NCBI RefSeq assembly: GCF_002251365.1
Contig: NZ_NPJH01000053.1
Coordinates: 1 to 64,000, forward strand
Origin: Prevotella sp. P3-122
Lineage (GTDB): Bacteria; Bacteroidota; Bacteroidia; Bacteroidales; Bacteroidaceae
DNA: 64,000 nt
Direction: 5' to 3'
Made by a program: the position numbers and the translations under genes. A model generated the notes under the pieces. That model was not told the origin of the DNA, did not search any database, and saw only the letters and a program-made list of their open reading frames with translations. Below are positions 31,961-41,431 of the stretch, one piece after another. Numbering within the stretch: position 1 is the first letter of the stretch; each line of letters begins with the position of its first letter.

Positions 31961-33529
31961 TTATTTCTTTGCCTTTTTCGCCTTCTTATCTATTTTTGCC
32001 CATTCTTTGGCACCACGCTCTTTCAGCTTGGCCGTTGCAGCCTTGGCTGCTGCCTCGGCAGCAGCTTCATCCTCTGGAGAGGCAAAGGCATGCCTATACC
32101 CCTTGACATCATTCCAGTGGCCGCGAGTGAAGTCGGGGAAGGCAACAGCAGCACAGCCATTGTCCATCGACAGTGCACCAAGCTCGGCAAGGCAGCACCA
32201 CTCAGCCATGTCATAGACATCCATGTCAAGTGGCAGTCCGTTCTGCATACAATATACCAGTCTGCTATCCATAATGAAGTCCATACCGCCATGGCCTCCA
32301 ACCTCCTTAGCCATCTCGCCATATTTCTTCAATATCGGGTGCTGGTACTTTGCTACCAAGGAGGCAGCCTCTGCCTGTGGAAGGAACGAGTGGGTATTAA
32401 GATTGTCCACCTGTGGCTGAACGCCCGATGCGGCCATCTGCTTTGAGTCTAAAGCATATCCCTCTACAGGATACTTGTTGGCGAAACCTCTTGTACCCGT
32501 GAGCTGATACAGACGGTTGTATGGCTGAGGGCTCATCACGTTGTGCTGTATCTCTATAACTTTACCGTTGGTTGTGCGGATAAGCGTAGTGGTATGGTCA
32601 CCATTGCGGAAGCTGTCGCACTTCTCACCTGTAGCCTTTTCCACCAGTTCCACTCCGTGAACTGACTTGGTATCCATGGCAACGAGCGTAGCCATGCGGT
32701 CGCCACGGTGTATGTCGAGAGCCTGAGCAACAGGACCGAGTCCATGGGTAGCATACAGGTCGCCACGGCTCTCCATGTTGTATCGCAGTCTCCATCCGAG
32801 TTTATCGGTGGCATCAGTCTTCCAATAGTAATCCCAAAAGTCATCAAGGTTATGGATGTATGCTCCCTGTGCACGCAGCACCTCACCGAACACTCCGTGC
32901 TGTGCCATGTTCAGAGTATTCATCTCGAACCAGTCATAGCAGCAGTTCTCCAGAATGAAGCAATGCTTGCGTGTAGTCTCCGAAAGGTTGATGAGTTCCC
33001 AGCACTGCTCAAGGTTCATTGCCGACGGAACCTCTATGGCCACATGCTTACCATGCTCCAGCGCATACTTTGCAATCGGAAAATGATGTACCCAGTCTGC
33101 GGCTATATACACGAGATCTATATCCTCACGCTCGCACAATGGCTTGTAGCCTTCCTCACCCGAATATATTGCTGCTGGCGGAAGGCTGGCCTTGCGCAGC
33201 ATTTCCTGACATTTCACCGCACGTGCCTCCTCGTAGTCGCACAGGGCAACAATGTGGGTACCAGGAATATATGTAAAGCGTTCCACTGCACCGGGACCTC
33301 TCATTCCGAGACCCACAAAACCCACTCTCACAACATCCATCTTTGGAGCCGTGAGCCCTATTACCGACTGCTGCCCGGCAGGACGCTCAGGCGAGTCAAC
33401 TACTATGGTTCCCTTGTTCCAATGCCACTTGGTAGAAGACGACAGGGACTGTGCGGCCACATGAGCCGGAACAAGCACGGCTGTTGCCGCCAAGAGGATT
33501 GCAGACATTGCCAAACGAATTGTTCTCAT
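31961..33529 (-). CDS. Gfo/Idh/MocA oxidoreductase, GH109 (alpha-N-acetylgalactosaminidase)-like, exported
   Basis: A 522-residue protein with a signal peptide (to about residue 27, HVAAQ) and an NAD-binding Rossmann fold: VGFVGLGMRGPGAVERF, VALCDYEEARA, and the family EVPSAMN after YALEHGKHVAIE. The GH109 group uses bound NAD+ to split glycosides by an oxidation-elimination route; members act on alpha-GalNAc, for example in mucins. The C-terminal ECH-like segment ends in a Lys/Ala-rich tail. It stands alone after the aldolase terminator. The substrate is inferred from the family only. Confidence 0.85.
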   Translation of the reverse strand: MRTIRLAMSAILLAATAVLVPAHVAAQSLSSSTKWHWNKGTIVVDSPERPAGQQSVIGLTAPKMDVVRVGFVGLGMRGPGAVERFTYIPGTHIVALCDYEEARAVKCQEMLRKASLPPAAIYSGEEGYKPLCEREDIDLVYIAADWVHHFPIAKYALEHGKHVAIEVPSAMNLEQCWELINLSETTRKHCFILENCCYDWFEMNTLNMAQHGVFGEVLRAQGAYIHNLDDFWDYYWKTDATDKLGWRLRYNMESRGDLYATHGLGPVAQALDIHRGDRMATLVAMDTKSVHGVELVEKATGEKCDSFRNGDHTTTLIRTTNGKVIEIQHNVMSPQPYNRLYQLTGTRGFANKYPVEGYALDSKQMAASGVQPQVDNLNTHSFLPQAEAASLVAKYQHPILKKYGEMAKEVGGHGGMDFIMDSRLVYCMQNGLPLDMDVYDMAEWCCLAELGALSMDNGCAAVAFPDFTRGHWNDVKGYRHAFASPEDEAAAEAAAKAATAKLKERGAKEWAKIDKKAKKAKK

Positions 33530-33564
33530 ATTTATCTATATCTTAAAAGGTTTAGATAAAAAAA

Positions 33565-33599
33565 AGGGATGACCACCCACATGAGTGTGCGTCATCCCT
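33565..33599 (-). terminator. Rho-independent terminator of the aldolase gene
   Basis: AGGGATGAC and GTCATCCCT form a perfect 9-bp stem around a 17-base loop, followed on the minus strand by eight T. Confidence 0.88.
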
Positions 33600-33627
33600 A
33601 TGCAGAATATGATAAGTGAAATACTAA

Positions 33628-34635
33628 TTACTGCTGTGCGAGCTTGCCATCAGAACCGAGCACGTTCACAATCTTGTGGATGTACATCTTCTTCATGTTC
33701 TCACGAGCAGGCTTCAGATACTGACGTGGGTCGAAGTCTCCAGGATGCTCAGCGAGGTGCTGACGGATTGCAGCAGTCATGGCCAGACGAGAGTCAGAGT
33801 CGATGTTGATCTTGCAAACAGCCGACTTAGCAGCCTGACGGAGCTGGTCTTCTGGAATACCGATAGCGTCTGGCAACTTGCCACCGAACTTGTTGATGGT
33901 AGCAACCTCGTCCTGTGGTACAGAAGAAGAACCGTGGAGAACGATTGGGAATCCAGGGAGCTTCTGCTCAATCTCGGCAAGGATGTCGAATGCCAATGGA
34001 GGAGGAACGAGCAGACCTGTCTTCGGGTCGCGTGTGCACTGTTCTGGAGTGAACTTGTATGCACCGTGAGAAGTACCGATAGAGATAGCGAGTGAGTCGC
34101 AACCTGTGCGTGTAGCGAAGTCGATTACTTCCTCAGGCTTTGTGTAGTGAGACTCAGCGGCAGAAACCTCGTCCTCAACACCTGCGAGAACACCGAGCTC
34201 AGCCTCTACAGTCACGTCATACTGGTGAGCGTAGTCAACAACCTTCTTTGCGAGAGCCACGTTCTCCTCGTATGGGAGGTGAGAACCGTCGATCATTACA
34301 GAAGAGAAGCCCATGTCGATGCAGTCCTTGCAGAGCTCGAAGCTGTCACCATGGTCGAGGTGGAGCACGATTTCAGGATGCTCGCAGCCAAGTTCCTTTG
34401 CATACTGTACAGCACCTTCGGCCATATAGCGGAGGATAGTAGCGTTGGCATAGTTGCGTGCGCCCTTAGAAACCTGCATGATAACAGGAGACTTTGTCTC
34501 AACAGCTGCCTGGACGATGGCCTGCATCTGCTCCATTGTGTTGAAGTTGAATGCTGGGATGGCATAGCCACCAGCTACTGCTCTTTTGAACATCTCACGG
34601 GTGTTCACAAGACCCAAATCTTTGTAATTTACCAT
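33628..34635 (-). CDS. fba: Class II fructose-bisphosphate aldolase
   Basis: A 335-residue zinc aldolase of glycolysis and gluconeogenesis. The metal-site and active-site segments are LHLDHGDSFELCKDCI, VMIDGSHLPYEENV, VEAELGVLAG (glutamate/Asp region), ISIGTSHGAYKF and VLHGSSSVPQDE, with KINIDSDSRLAMTAAIR binding phosphate. Length is normal. A full consensus promoter precedes it and a strong terminator follows it, so it is monocistronic. Confidence 0.95.
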   Translation of the reverse strand: MVNYKDLGLVNTREMFKRAVAGGYAIPAFNFNTMEQMQAIVQAAVETKSPVIMQVSKGARNYANATILRYMAEGAVQYAKELGCEHPEIVLHLDHGDSFELCKDCIDMGFSSVMIDGSHLPYEENVALAKKVVDYAHQYDVTVEAELGVLAGVEDEVSAAESHYTKPEEVIDFATRTGCDSLAISIGTSHGAYKFTPEQCTRDPKTGLLVPPPLAFDILAEIEQKLPGFPIVLHGSSSVPQDEVATINKFGGKLPDAIGIPEDQLRQAAKSAVCKINIDSDSRLAMTAAIRQHLAEHPGDFDPRQYLKPARENMKKMYIHKIVNVLGSDGKLAQQ

Positions 34636-34682
34636 AACTTTTTATTGATATTTAAACGAAACTACTATATCTAAAACGCTTG

Positions 34683-34713
34683 CAAATTTAACAATTTAAT
34701 TCCTCATAACAAA
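34683..34713 (-). promoter_or_regulatory. Promoter of fba
   Basis: TTTG at 34713-34710, a 19-base spacer and TAAATTTG at 34690-34683. A second TAACTTTG lies further upstream at 34748-34741 and could be an additional start. Confidence 0.8.
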
Positions 34714-34833
34714 ATGTTGGGCGTTTAATTAATGTTTCGGCAAAGTTAAAAAGTTGAATATTGCCACATTACACGAACTTCACGCTTGTTTTGCAAAGCA
34801 GAATTGGCAAACGCCCTAGTTGTCTGTTCCGAC

Positions 34834-36036
34834 TCAGCTCTTGCGGCTCAGCTCAGAGGCATAGAGCAAAACTATGAAATATCCGATAAAAGGTATCAGG
34901 AACGGAACCACGAGATTAGTCTGGTCGGCCACATAGCCCATAAGCAGGAAGAAGCAGCCACCGATAGGGGTCATCATCAGAAGCGACGAGGCACTCTTGG
35001 TCAGATTGCCAAGTCCCTGGAGCGACAGCGAGAAGATGGTAGGGAACATTATGGCCTCGAAAAGATAATTGGCTATCAGGGCATACATAGACCAATGGCC
35101 AATATCGAGAAGCACCACTCCCAAACAGGACACGCTGCCCAATGAGCAATACATCAGCATGCGCTCGGCAGGTATGCGGCGCATAATCCAGCTGCCCAGG
35201 AAACGCCCTACCATAAAGAACCCAAGGGCAACGGTAAGCACCATCGACGCAGAGTTGTCATCCATCCAGCCCTGCCCGGTAACGAAGTTGATGAAGTAGC
35301 TGTTGATGGAAATCTCAGCTATCTCGTAAGCCAGCAGCGAGAACAGTCCGAAGACAAACATCGGGTGATGCTTGAACAGTTTCATAATCCTCGTATCCTT
35401 GATGCGGTCTTCTTCTGTCTCCTCATGCTTAATCTCGGGCAGATGCACGCGCGAGAATACCACGGCGATGACCATCACAAGGATGCCAAGCAGCGTATAT
35501 GGCACCACAACGTCGCCGCCCTCATTGGAGCCGTTAAAGAGGAACTGACCTACCACATAGGTGGCAAACAGGCAACCCAAGCCGTTGAAAGACTGAGAGA
35601 AGTTCAGTCGGCTGGAAGCTGTGGCCTTATCGCCAAGCTCCGAGGCATACGGGTTGGCGGCAGTCTCCAGAAACACCAGTCCGCAACCGATGATGAACAG
35701 AGGCAGCAGGAAGGCATAGAAAGTACCTATGGCTGCACCTGGAATGAACATCAGCGAGCCCAGTGCAAACAAGGCAAGGCCGAACACCACGCCACGGCGA
35801 TAACCCTGACGGTTGATGAACCATCCGGCAGGAATGGCGGTAAGGAAATAGCCAAGATATGTTGTCACCTGAATGAGCGACGACTGCGTAAGGCTGATGT
35901 CAAGGGCATTCTGGAAATGCTTGTTCAACACGTCGAGTATCGCACGGGCGAAACCCCATAGGAAGAACAGGGAGGTTATGAGTGCGAAGGGCACTACATA
36001 GCGTCTGTCTGTCAAGGTCGGTCTGTATTGTCTCAT
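34834..36036 (-). CDS. FucP/GluP-type sugar MFS transporter
   Basis: A 400-residue permease with about 12 transmembrane helices. The FHS-family signatures are SLFFLWGFARAILDVLNKHFQ, the conserved TAANPYASELG and SRLNFSQSFNGLGC. Family members import fucose, glucose, galactose or related sugars with protons. The neighbouring GH109, aldolase and GH30 genes fit uptake of hydrolysed glycans, but the sugar cannot be named. No clear promoter motif lies within 200 bases upstream. Confidence 0.88.
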   Translation of the reverse strand: MRQYRPTLTDRRYVVPFALITSLFFLWGFARAILDVLNKHFQNALDISLTQSSLIQVTTYLGYFLTAIPAGWFINRQGYRRGVVFGLALFALGSLMFIPGAAIGTFYAFLLPLFIIGCGLVFLETAANPYASELGDKATASSRLNFSQSFNGLGCLFATYVVGQFLFNGSNEGGDVVVPYTLLGILVMVIAVVFSRVHLPEIKHEETEEDRIKDTRIMKLFKHHPMFVFGLFSLLAYEIAEISINSYFINFVTGQGWMDDNSASMVLTVALGFFMVGRFLGSWIMRRIPAERMLMYCSLGSVSCLGVVLLDIGHWSMYALIANYLFEAIMFPTIFSLSLQGLGNLTKSASSLLMMTPIGGCFFLLMGYVADQTNLVVPFLIPFIGYFIVLLYASELSRKS

Positions 36037-36240
36037 ACTTATCTTATTGGTTTATTTCAATGCCGCATGAAGAGCAGCGTGACTGCATCCCCATCTTCAT
36101 AAAAACGTAAGTTCTCGGCAAAAATTGCATTCTGGCATCGCAATTTCCACAAAAACCTACATTGACTCTCTCGAGCACTTCTTAGCAACCTACATTAAAC
36201 TTTAAACTCAAAAAACACATTCTTTCAATAATATTTTTAC

Positions 36241-36248
36241 TATCTTTG
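36241..36248 (+). promoter_or_regulatory. Candidate -7 promoter element for the second GH30 gene
   Basis: TATCTTTG, 27 bases upstream of the start; no well-spaced -33 box. Confidence 0.6.
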
Positions 36249-36274
36249 CACTATCGAACCTAAACAAGAACATT

Positions 36275-37894
36275 ATGACTGACAAGACTATCAAAAGATG
36301 TTGCCAGCTACTGGCACTACTCATGACTGTTTCTGCCGCAACGCTCTCTGCACAGAACAAAGGAAAGAGATGGCAGAGGAAGGCTGACACATTCGCACCA
36401 AAAACTTTTCAAATTGTCACCACCCAGGAACAGCAGACCATTGAGCACTTCGGAGCATCGGACGCATGGAGCATGCTGTTTCTGGGACTATGGCCGGAAG
36501 ATCAGCAAAGACAGATTGCAGACTGGCTGTTCAGCTGCGAGAACGACGTGACGGGAAAGCCCAAGGGCATCGGACTGTCACTATGGCGCATGAACCTTGG
36601 AGCAGGAAGTTGGGAACAGGGTGACTCGGCACAGATAAATCAGGGCACACGAACAGAATGTCTGCTGCAGCCCGATGGCACATGGGACTGGACGAAACAA
36701 CAGGGGCAGAGGCGGTTTCTGAAGCTTGCCAAGGAGCGAGGCGTGCCCTACCTGCTGCTGTTCTGCAACTCCGCTCCAGTGCAGTTCACCAAGAACGGAT
36801 TGGCAACGAACACGGGCCGCGACGGAACAATAAACCTGAAAGACAACTGCTTCGACGACTTCGCATCGTTCCTGGCTAAGGCTACAAAGGGAATAGAGGA
36901 GCACGACGGGGTGAGGATAGACTATGTCAGTCCTGTCAACGAACCCGACGGACACTGGAACTGGCTGGGGCCCAAGCAGGAAGGCTCGCCTGCCACGAAC
37001 AGGGAGATAAGCAGGCTGGCAAAGGAAACGAGCAAGGCTTTCAAGAAGGACAAGCTACAGACGGAAATCGTACTAAACGAGAGCTCCGACATCAGATGCC
37101 TGCTCGGCACATACATGGCCGGATGGGAGCGGGGCAACACCATAAGCACGCTGTTTACAAAAGACAGCGCAAAGATTTCTGTAAACGGACTGCCAAACAT
37201 ACCCAACATAGTGCTCGGCCACAGCTACTGGACAAACACGCCCGTAGACACCATGCGGAGCATCAGGCTCCGTCTGCGCGACACGCTGGCCAAGCACAAC
37301 CTGAAATACTGGCAGAGCGAGATATGCATAATGGGCAACGACGAGGAGATTGGCGGCGGCGGCAACTTCGACTTCTCGATGAAGACTGCACTCTACGTGG
37401 CACGTGTGATGCACTACGACCTTGTATACGGCAACGCATGCAGTTGGTCATGGTGGCGCGCCTGCGGAGGCAACTACAAGGATGGACTGATAAGGATATA
37501 TTCTGACGATGACATGAAGACAGGACATGCGGTAGACTCTAAACTGATGTGGGCAATGGGCAACTACAGCCGCTTTGTCAGGCCGGGAGCTGTAAGGCTG
37601 TCGGTAAAGGCATATGACAAGGATGGCAACGAGGTCAGCGAAGGTGATACACGCCCTTACGGAGCAATGCTCTCCGCCTACCGAAACAAGGACGGGAAGC
37701 TGGCTGTAGTGGCAATCAACTATTCGGAGAGCCTGCTGCCAATAAGCATCAAGGTTGACGGCAACGGAAGGAACTGGAAGCTATACCGCACGTCGGACAT
37801 CTCGGCAGAGAGCCTCGCTCCTGTAGGCACAGCAGGTACGGAAATAACGTTAACCCCACGAAGCATCACAACGCTGGTGGAAGAAACAGATTGA
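36275..37894 (+). CDS. Secreted glycoside hydrolase family 30-like enzyme
   Basis: A 539-residue exported enzyme: signal peptide to about residue 26, catalytic barrel, C-terminal beta-sandwich. Motifs: HFGASDAWSMLFL and GIGLSLWRMNLGAGSWEQG at the first strands, the acid/base E223 in VSPVNEPDGHWNW, and the nucleophile E349 in YWQSEICIMG. It is quite different from the GH30 at 19330-20823 and looks nearer to the endo-beta-1,6-galactanase-type subfamilies. It reads away from the sugar permease gene and ends in a repeat/terminator tract. Confidence 0.85.
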   Translation: MTDKTIKRCCQLLALLMTVSAATLSAQNKGKRWQRKADTFAPKTFQIVTTQEQQTIEHFGASDAWSMLFLGLWPEDQQRQIADWLFSCENDVTGKPKGIGLSLWRMNLGAGSWEQGDSAQINQGTRTECLLQPDGTWDWTKQQGQRRFLKLAKERGVPYLLLFCNSAPVQFTKNGLATNTGRDGTINLKDNCFDDFASFLAKATKGIEEHDGVRIDYVSPVNEPDGHWNWLGPKQEGSPATNREISRLAKETSKAFKKDKLQTEIVLNESSDIRCLLGTYMAGWERGNTISTLFTKDSAKISVNGLPNIPNIVLGHSYWTNTPVDTMRSIRLRLRDTLAKHNLKYWQSEICIMGNDEEIGGGGNFDFSMKTALYVARVMHYDLVYGNACSWSWWRACGGNYKDGLIRIYSDDDMKTGHAVDSKLMWAMGNYSRFVRPGAVRLSVKAYDKDGNEVSEGDTRPYGAMLSAYRNKDGKLAVVAINYSESLLPISIKVDGNGRNWKLYRTSDISAESLAPVGTAGTEITLTPRSITTLVEETD

Positions 37895-37965
37895 GAGGCT
37901 CAAACCCTTTGAACCTCTCAAACCCTTCGAACCTCTCGAACCTCTCGAACCTCTCGAACCCTTAA
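37891..37965. repeat. TTGAGAGG hairpin and 9-bp CCTCTCGAA repeats
   Basis: TTGAGAGG at 37891-37898 pairs with CCTCTCAA at 37914-37921, overlapping the GH30 stop codon. It is followed by at least three CCTCTCGAA units at a 9-base period. Read on the minus strand this is the same GGTTCGAGA family as the tract at 13129-13213. It may also act as the terminator between the two convergent genes. Confidence 0.75.
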
Positions 37966-40919
37966 CACAGGCACACACCCTCTTGCTTCATTCCATCCAT
38001 AAGTATTCTTAGTGGCTTGTCAAAACGCACGTGCCTGACATATTCTGTCTCCTCGATGGCTTCCATGCTGTCGAGGAGTTCTTTTTTGAACAGTCCGTCA
38101 CCAGTATTGGTGTCAATGGTAAAATATCCCACACCGAAACTCGTGAGATTCTGGAAGAAGTGGGTACCCTGACTTGGGTCTACGCGGTAGTTCTTCAATG
38201 CCACCTCCACGATTAGGCGTGCTGCGGAGATATGCGGCCACTTAACAGGCACGCCCAACCATGAATCGCTGGAGCCCCATCGGCCCGGTCCTACGAGCAC
38301 GTAGCCACGGTCATCGGCAAGGAACTTACGGTTGATGCGTTCGATGTCGTCGGCAACACGCGGGTTGTTCATTGCGGTGAAGTCATCGTCGTACTTCACG
38401 TAGACCACATCGCATACATCCTCGCATACGCCATGACCAAGCGAGCGGTGGGATCGCAGCAGGCACCGGCTGTCTGGTATGGAAGCCACGTCCTCGTCGA
38501 GCATCTGCTTGGAGTCTACGATGGGGCGTATCTGCAGAAGGTAGAAGTCGGCCGTGCGGTCGGCATTTACATTGCAGGCAAACTCTATCTCCACGGGACG
38601 GCGCATGGAGTCGGCACCATATTCCATGGACATCCGCAGCAGCTGCGGCAGGGGAATGATGCCCTGCTGGAGAACTCCGCAGAATGACACTATCTTGCGC
38701 CCACCATCATAGAGACCGTCACGGATAACCTGGTCGTAGGGGTCGTAGGTGGAGACGATATAGTTGAGCGAGTTGTCGGCAACGGCATCCTTAACTTTCA
38801 GTTGGAGGATGTTGAAACCGTCGTCAACCTTGAAATCCTCGCCCACATGCTTCATGTCGAGGGCATAGAACTTGGTCTGAGTCTCGCGAAGTGCTGTCTC
38901 CATCTCTGACGTCTGCAGCACCTGGTCGGGATGGTATGGCGACACTCGCAGGGTCTGCCCACCGTCAACGATATACTTTCCAAGTCCCAAGGCCAGCGAC
39001 GCTATTCCTTCCTCGGCGGTCTCGTTGCCTATGGGGTAATAGTTTATCGACCTGAGCACTCCGCTCATGTTGGGATAATACCTGTCGCCATAGCTCTTGC
39101 CCACCACCGACTGCAATATCACTGCCATCTTCTCCTGGTCGATGACATTGCTCGTGGCCGTCATGTAGGCTTTTGAGTCACGGTAATAAACAGACGCATA
39201 GACACCTTTTATGGCTGCGGCGAGCATGCGCAGCATGGCATACTTGTCATCGAGCCAGGGTATCATGTAGGTGGAATATATTCCGGCAAAAGGCTGGTAG
39301 TGGGCATCCTCCAACAGGGAGCTGGAGCGCACGGCAATGGGACTTCCCGTAGCCTCGAAGAAGGTGAAGAAGTCGTCTATCAGCGAATCGGGAAGCTGGG
39401 CCTTCAGGAAAGCAGCCAGTATCTCCTCGTCGGAAGCGTCGCTGAGGGCTATCTGGTAGAGGTTGTTCTGCTCCATGAACTGGTCGAAGACATCCGTGCA
39501 GAGCACCACGGTCTTGGGTATCTGGACGGTGACGCCAGGCAGCTGGCTGAACTCCGGATGCCTCTTGATGATATTGTCGAGGAAGGCGAGGCCGCGGCCC
39601 TTGCCTCCGAGCGAGCCTTCGCCAATGCGCGCGAAGTGGGCATACTTATCGAACTTGCCACGGTCGAAGACTGCCACGACGCCGGTGTTCTTCATATGTC
39701 GGTACTGCACGATGGCATCGAAGATTATCTTGCGGTGGGCATCGACATCCTGCAGCTTATGCCACGTCACCTGCTTGAGGAATGCCGACACGGGGAAGAT
39801 GGCACGCGCGCAGAGCCAGCGGCTCATGTGGTTGCGCGAGATATGGTAGAGCATGGAGTCGCGCGGTATCTTGAAGATGTTGTCCTGCAGCTCCTTCAGG
39901 TTGTGTATGCGCACTATCTCCTCGCGTGTAACAGGATTGCGGAAGATAAAGTCGCCAAAGCCCATGTGCTCCTCCATGATGCGCTTCAGGTCTATGCTCA
40001 TCTTCTTGCTGTTCTTGTCTACGAAGCGGAAACCCTCGGCCTCAGCACGCTGGCGGTTGTCGCTGTCGGAGCTTTCCATGATGAGCGGCACGTATTCGTC
40101 TTGCGCACGGATGGCACGCAGAAGCTTCAAGCCTGCATCTGAGTCCTTCTCTCCATTTACGGGGAAGCGGGCATCGCTGATTACGCCGAGCGTGTTATCC
40201 TTGTATTTCTCGTACAGTTCCATAGCCTCCTCGTAACTGCGGGCAAGCACCACCTTCGGACGGCCACGCATACGCATGGTTGCCGAATGGCGGTTCAGGG
40301 CCTCGGTGGAGATCCGCTGGCTCTGAACGAGTATGTAGCTGTAGAGGTTGGGCAAGATAGAACTGTAGAAGCGCACAGAGTCCTCCACGAGGAGTATCAT
40401 CTGGACGCCGGCCTCCTTGATGTCGTGCTCAATGTTCATCTTGTCCTCGATGAGCTTGATAATGGAGAGGATAAGGTTGGTATTGCCAAGCCAGCAGAAT
40501 ACATAGTCGAACATCGACAGGTCCTCATTCTGCATGCGGCGCGTGATGCCGTGGGAGAAAGGAGTCAGCACTATGCAATGGATGTCGGGGAAACGTCCCT
40601 TGATGTCACGGGCAACGGTGAACGCATCGTTGTCGGCATTGCCGGGCATACAGAGCACAAGGTCCACATTGGTTGTCATGAGGACCTTCTCGGCCTCATC
40701 AATGGTTGACACCTGTGTGAAGGTAGGGGGATAGCGGAGGCCAAGCTCCATATACTCATTATATATCTTCTCCTCCACCCTACCGTCGTCCTCAAGCATG
40801 AAGGCATCGTAGGGATTGGCTACTATCAGCACGTTGTACACGCGTCGCATCATCAGGTTGACGAACGTCACGTCTTTTAGGTAGAACTTATTCCACTCCT
40901 GCGGTATATTGCTTTCCAT
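37962..40919 (-). CDS. Receiver-like domains fused to a pyruvate phosphate dikinase PEP/pyruvate-binding domain
   Basis: A 985-residue cytoplasmic protein. The N-terminus (about 28-160) is receiver-like; a second receiver-like domain (about 172-325) keeps the acidic pocket LLVEDS with D180 and a candidate phospho-acceptor D249 in VISDARFP. The centre and C-terminus match the nucleotide-binding N-terminal domain of PPDK/PEP synthase: GSLGGKGRGLAFLDNII, SPIAVRSSSLLEDAHYQPFAGIYS with R531, and FYLLQIRPIV. The swivelling phosphohistidine domain and the PEP-binding barrel of true PEP synthases are absent; instead about 150 residues with VLVGPGRWGSSDSWLGVPVKW follow. It is often annotated as PEP synthase, which the domain content does not support. 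Confidence 0.8.
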   Translation of the reverse strand: MESNIPQEWNKFYLKDVTFVNLMMRRVYNVLIVANPYDAFMLEDDGRVEEKIYNEYMELGLRYPPTFTQVSTIDEAEKVLMTTNVDLVLCMPGNADNDAFTVARDIKGRFPDIHCIVLTPFSHGITRRMQNEDLSMFDYVFCWLGNTNLILSIIKLIEDKMNIEHDIKEAGVQMILLVEDSVRFYSSILPNLYSYILVQSQRISTEALNRHSATMRMRGRPKVVLARSYEEAMELYEKYKDNTLGVISDARFPVNGEKDSDAGLKLLRAIRAQDEYVPLIMESSDSDNRQRAEAEGFRFVDKNSKKMSIDLKRIMEEHMGFGDFIFRNPVTREEIVRIHNLKELQDNIFKIPRDSMLYHISRNHMSRWLCARAIFPVSAFLKQVTWHKLQDVDAHRKIIFDAIVQYRHMKNTGVVAVFDRGKFDKYAHFARIGEGSLGGKGRGLAFLDNIIKRHPEFSQLPGVTVQIPKTVVLCTDVFDQFMEQNNLYQIALSDASDEEILAAFLKAQLPDSLIDDFFTFFEATGSPIAVRSSSLLEDAHYQPFAGIYSTYMIPWLDDKYAMLRMLAAAIKGVYASVYYRDSKAYMTATSNVIDQEKMAVILQSVVGKSYGDRYYPNMSGVLRSINYYPIGNETAEEGIASLALGLGKYIVDGGQTLRVSPYHPDQVLQTSEMETALRETQTKFYALDMKHVGEDFKVDDGFNILQLKVKDAVADNSLNYIVSTYDPYDQVIRDGLYDGGRKIVSFCGVLQQGIIPLPQLLRMSMEYGADSMRRPVEIEFACNVNADRTADFYLLQIRPIVDSKQMLDEDVASIPDSRCLLRSHRSLGHGVCEDVCDVVYVKYDDDFTAMNNPRVADDIERINRKFLADDRGYVLVGPGRWGSSDSWLGVPVKWPHISAARLIVEVALKNYRVDPSQGTHFFQNLTSFGVGYFTIDTNTGDGLFKKELLDSMEAIEETEYVRHVRFDKPLRILMDGMKQEGVCLC

Positions 40920-41021
40920 TTCGATATTGATGTTTAGGTCACCATAGCATCCCCTTCACCACAAATGCCCCAAAAGGGACATATATATAATAAGGTGTAT
41001 GGACGGGATGCTTACCGACTG

Positions 41022-41029
41022 CAAACTTA
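41022..41029 (-). promoter_or_regulatory. Candidate -7 promoter element for the PPDK_N fusion gene
   Basis: TAAGTTTG on the minus strand, about 103 bases upstream of the start. Confidence 0.5.
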
Positions 41030-41347
41030 CACAAAAAATCCTATACGTCCTGTCCCCATAACATCCCACACCCCAACTTTAATCTTTTTTAAGAAAAGAC
41101 ATTTTGACCGTTACTATTCAGTTCACCACTGTGGCCTTCCCCTGAGCAAAACGGGAAATAAACGATACATGTTATATAGAAGCGAATACCATAGGCAGTA
41201 CGCGCTGTAAGCGCTATTATTACCCCATAGACATCAAACTCCTCTACCTTAGACCTCAGATACCAGACCTTAGACCATAGACATTAGACCTTCGACCTCC
41301 CCTCCAAACAAAAAGTAACTTTCAATACATTAATTATCCTTATTTTA

Positions 41348-41379
41348 TTTGGATGTTATAAAGAAAAAAACTATATTTG
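41348..41379 (+). promoter_or_regulatory. Promoter of gdhA
   Basis: TTTG at 41348-41351, a 20-base spacer and TATATTTG at 41372-41379; the leader is about 45 bases. Confidence 0.8.
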
Positions 41380-41431
41380 CAACATAATAATAACATATTG
41401 ACACTACAAACCTAAAACATCTGATTTTACT

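Larger units (their letters stand above)
40920..41431. other. Divergent intergenic region with repeat-like tract
   Basis: About 510 bases between divergent genes. It holds a -7 element for each side, a 14-bp CGCGCTGTAAGCGC (41201-41214) shared with the inverted repeat near 13.3 kb, and a tract of CTTAGACC/ATAGACAT-like words at 41227-41297. No gene is seen. Confidence 0.6.

Noticed and set aside
39300..40142. 280-residue open frame on the plus strand inside the PPDK_N fusion gene
   Set aside because: It is the antisense shadow of a well-supported gene on the minus strand; its product matches nothing.
37962..40919. Phosphoenolpyruvate synthase
   Set aside because: The phosphohistidine and PEP-binding domains are missing, so that reaction is not supported by the sequence.
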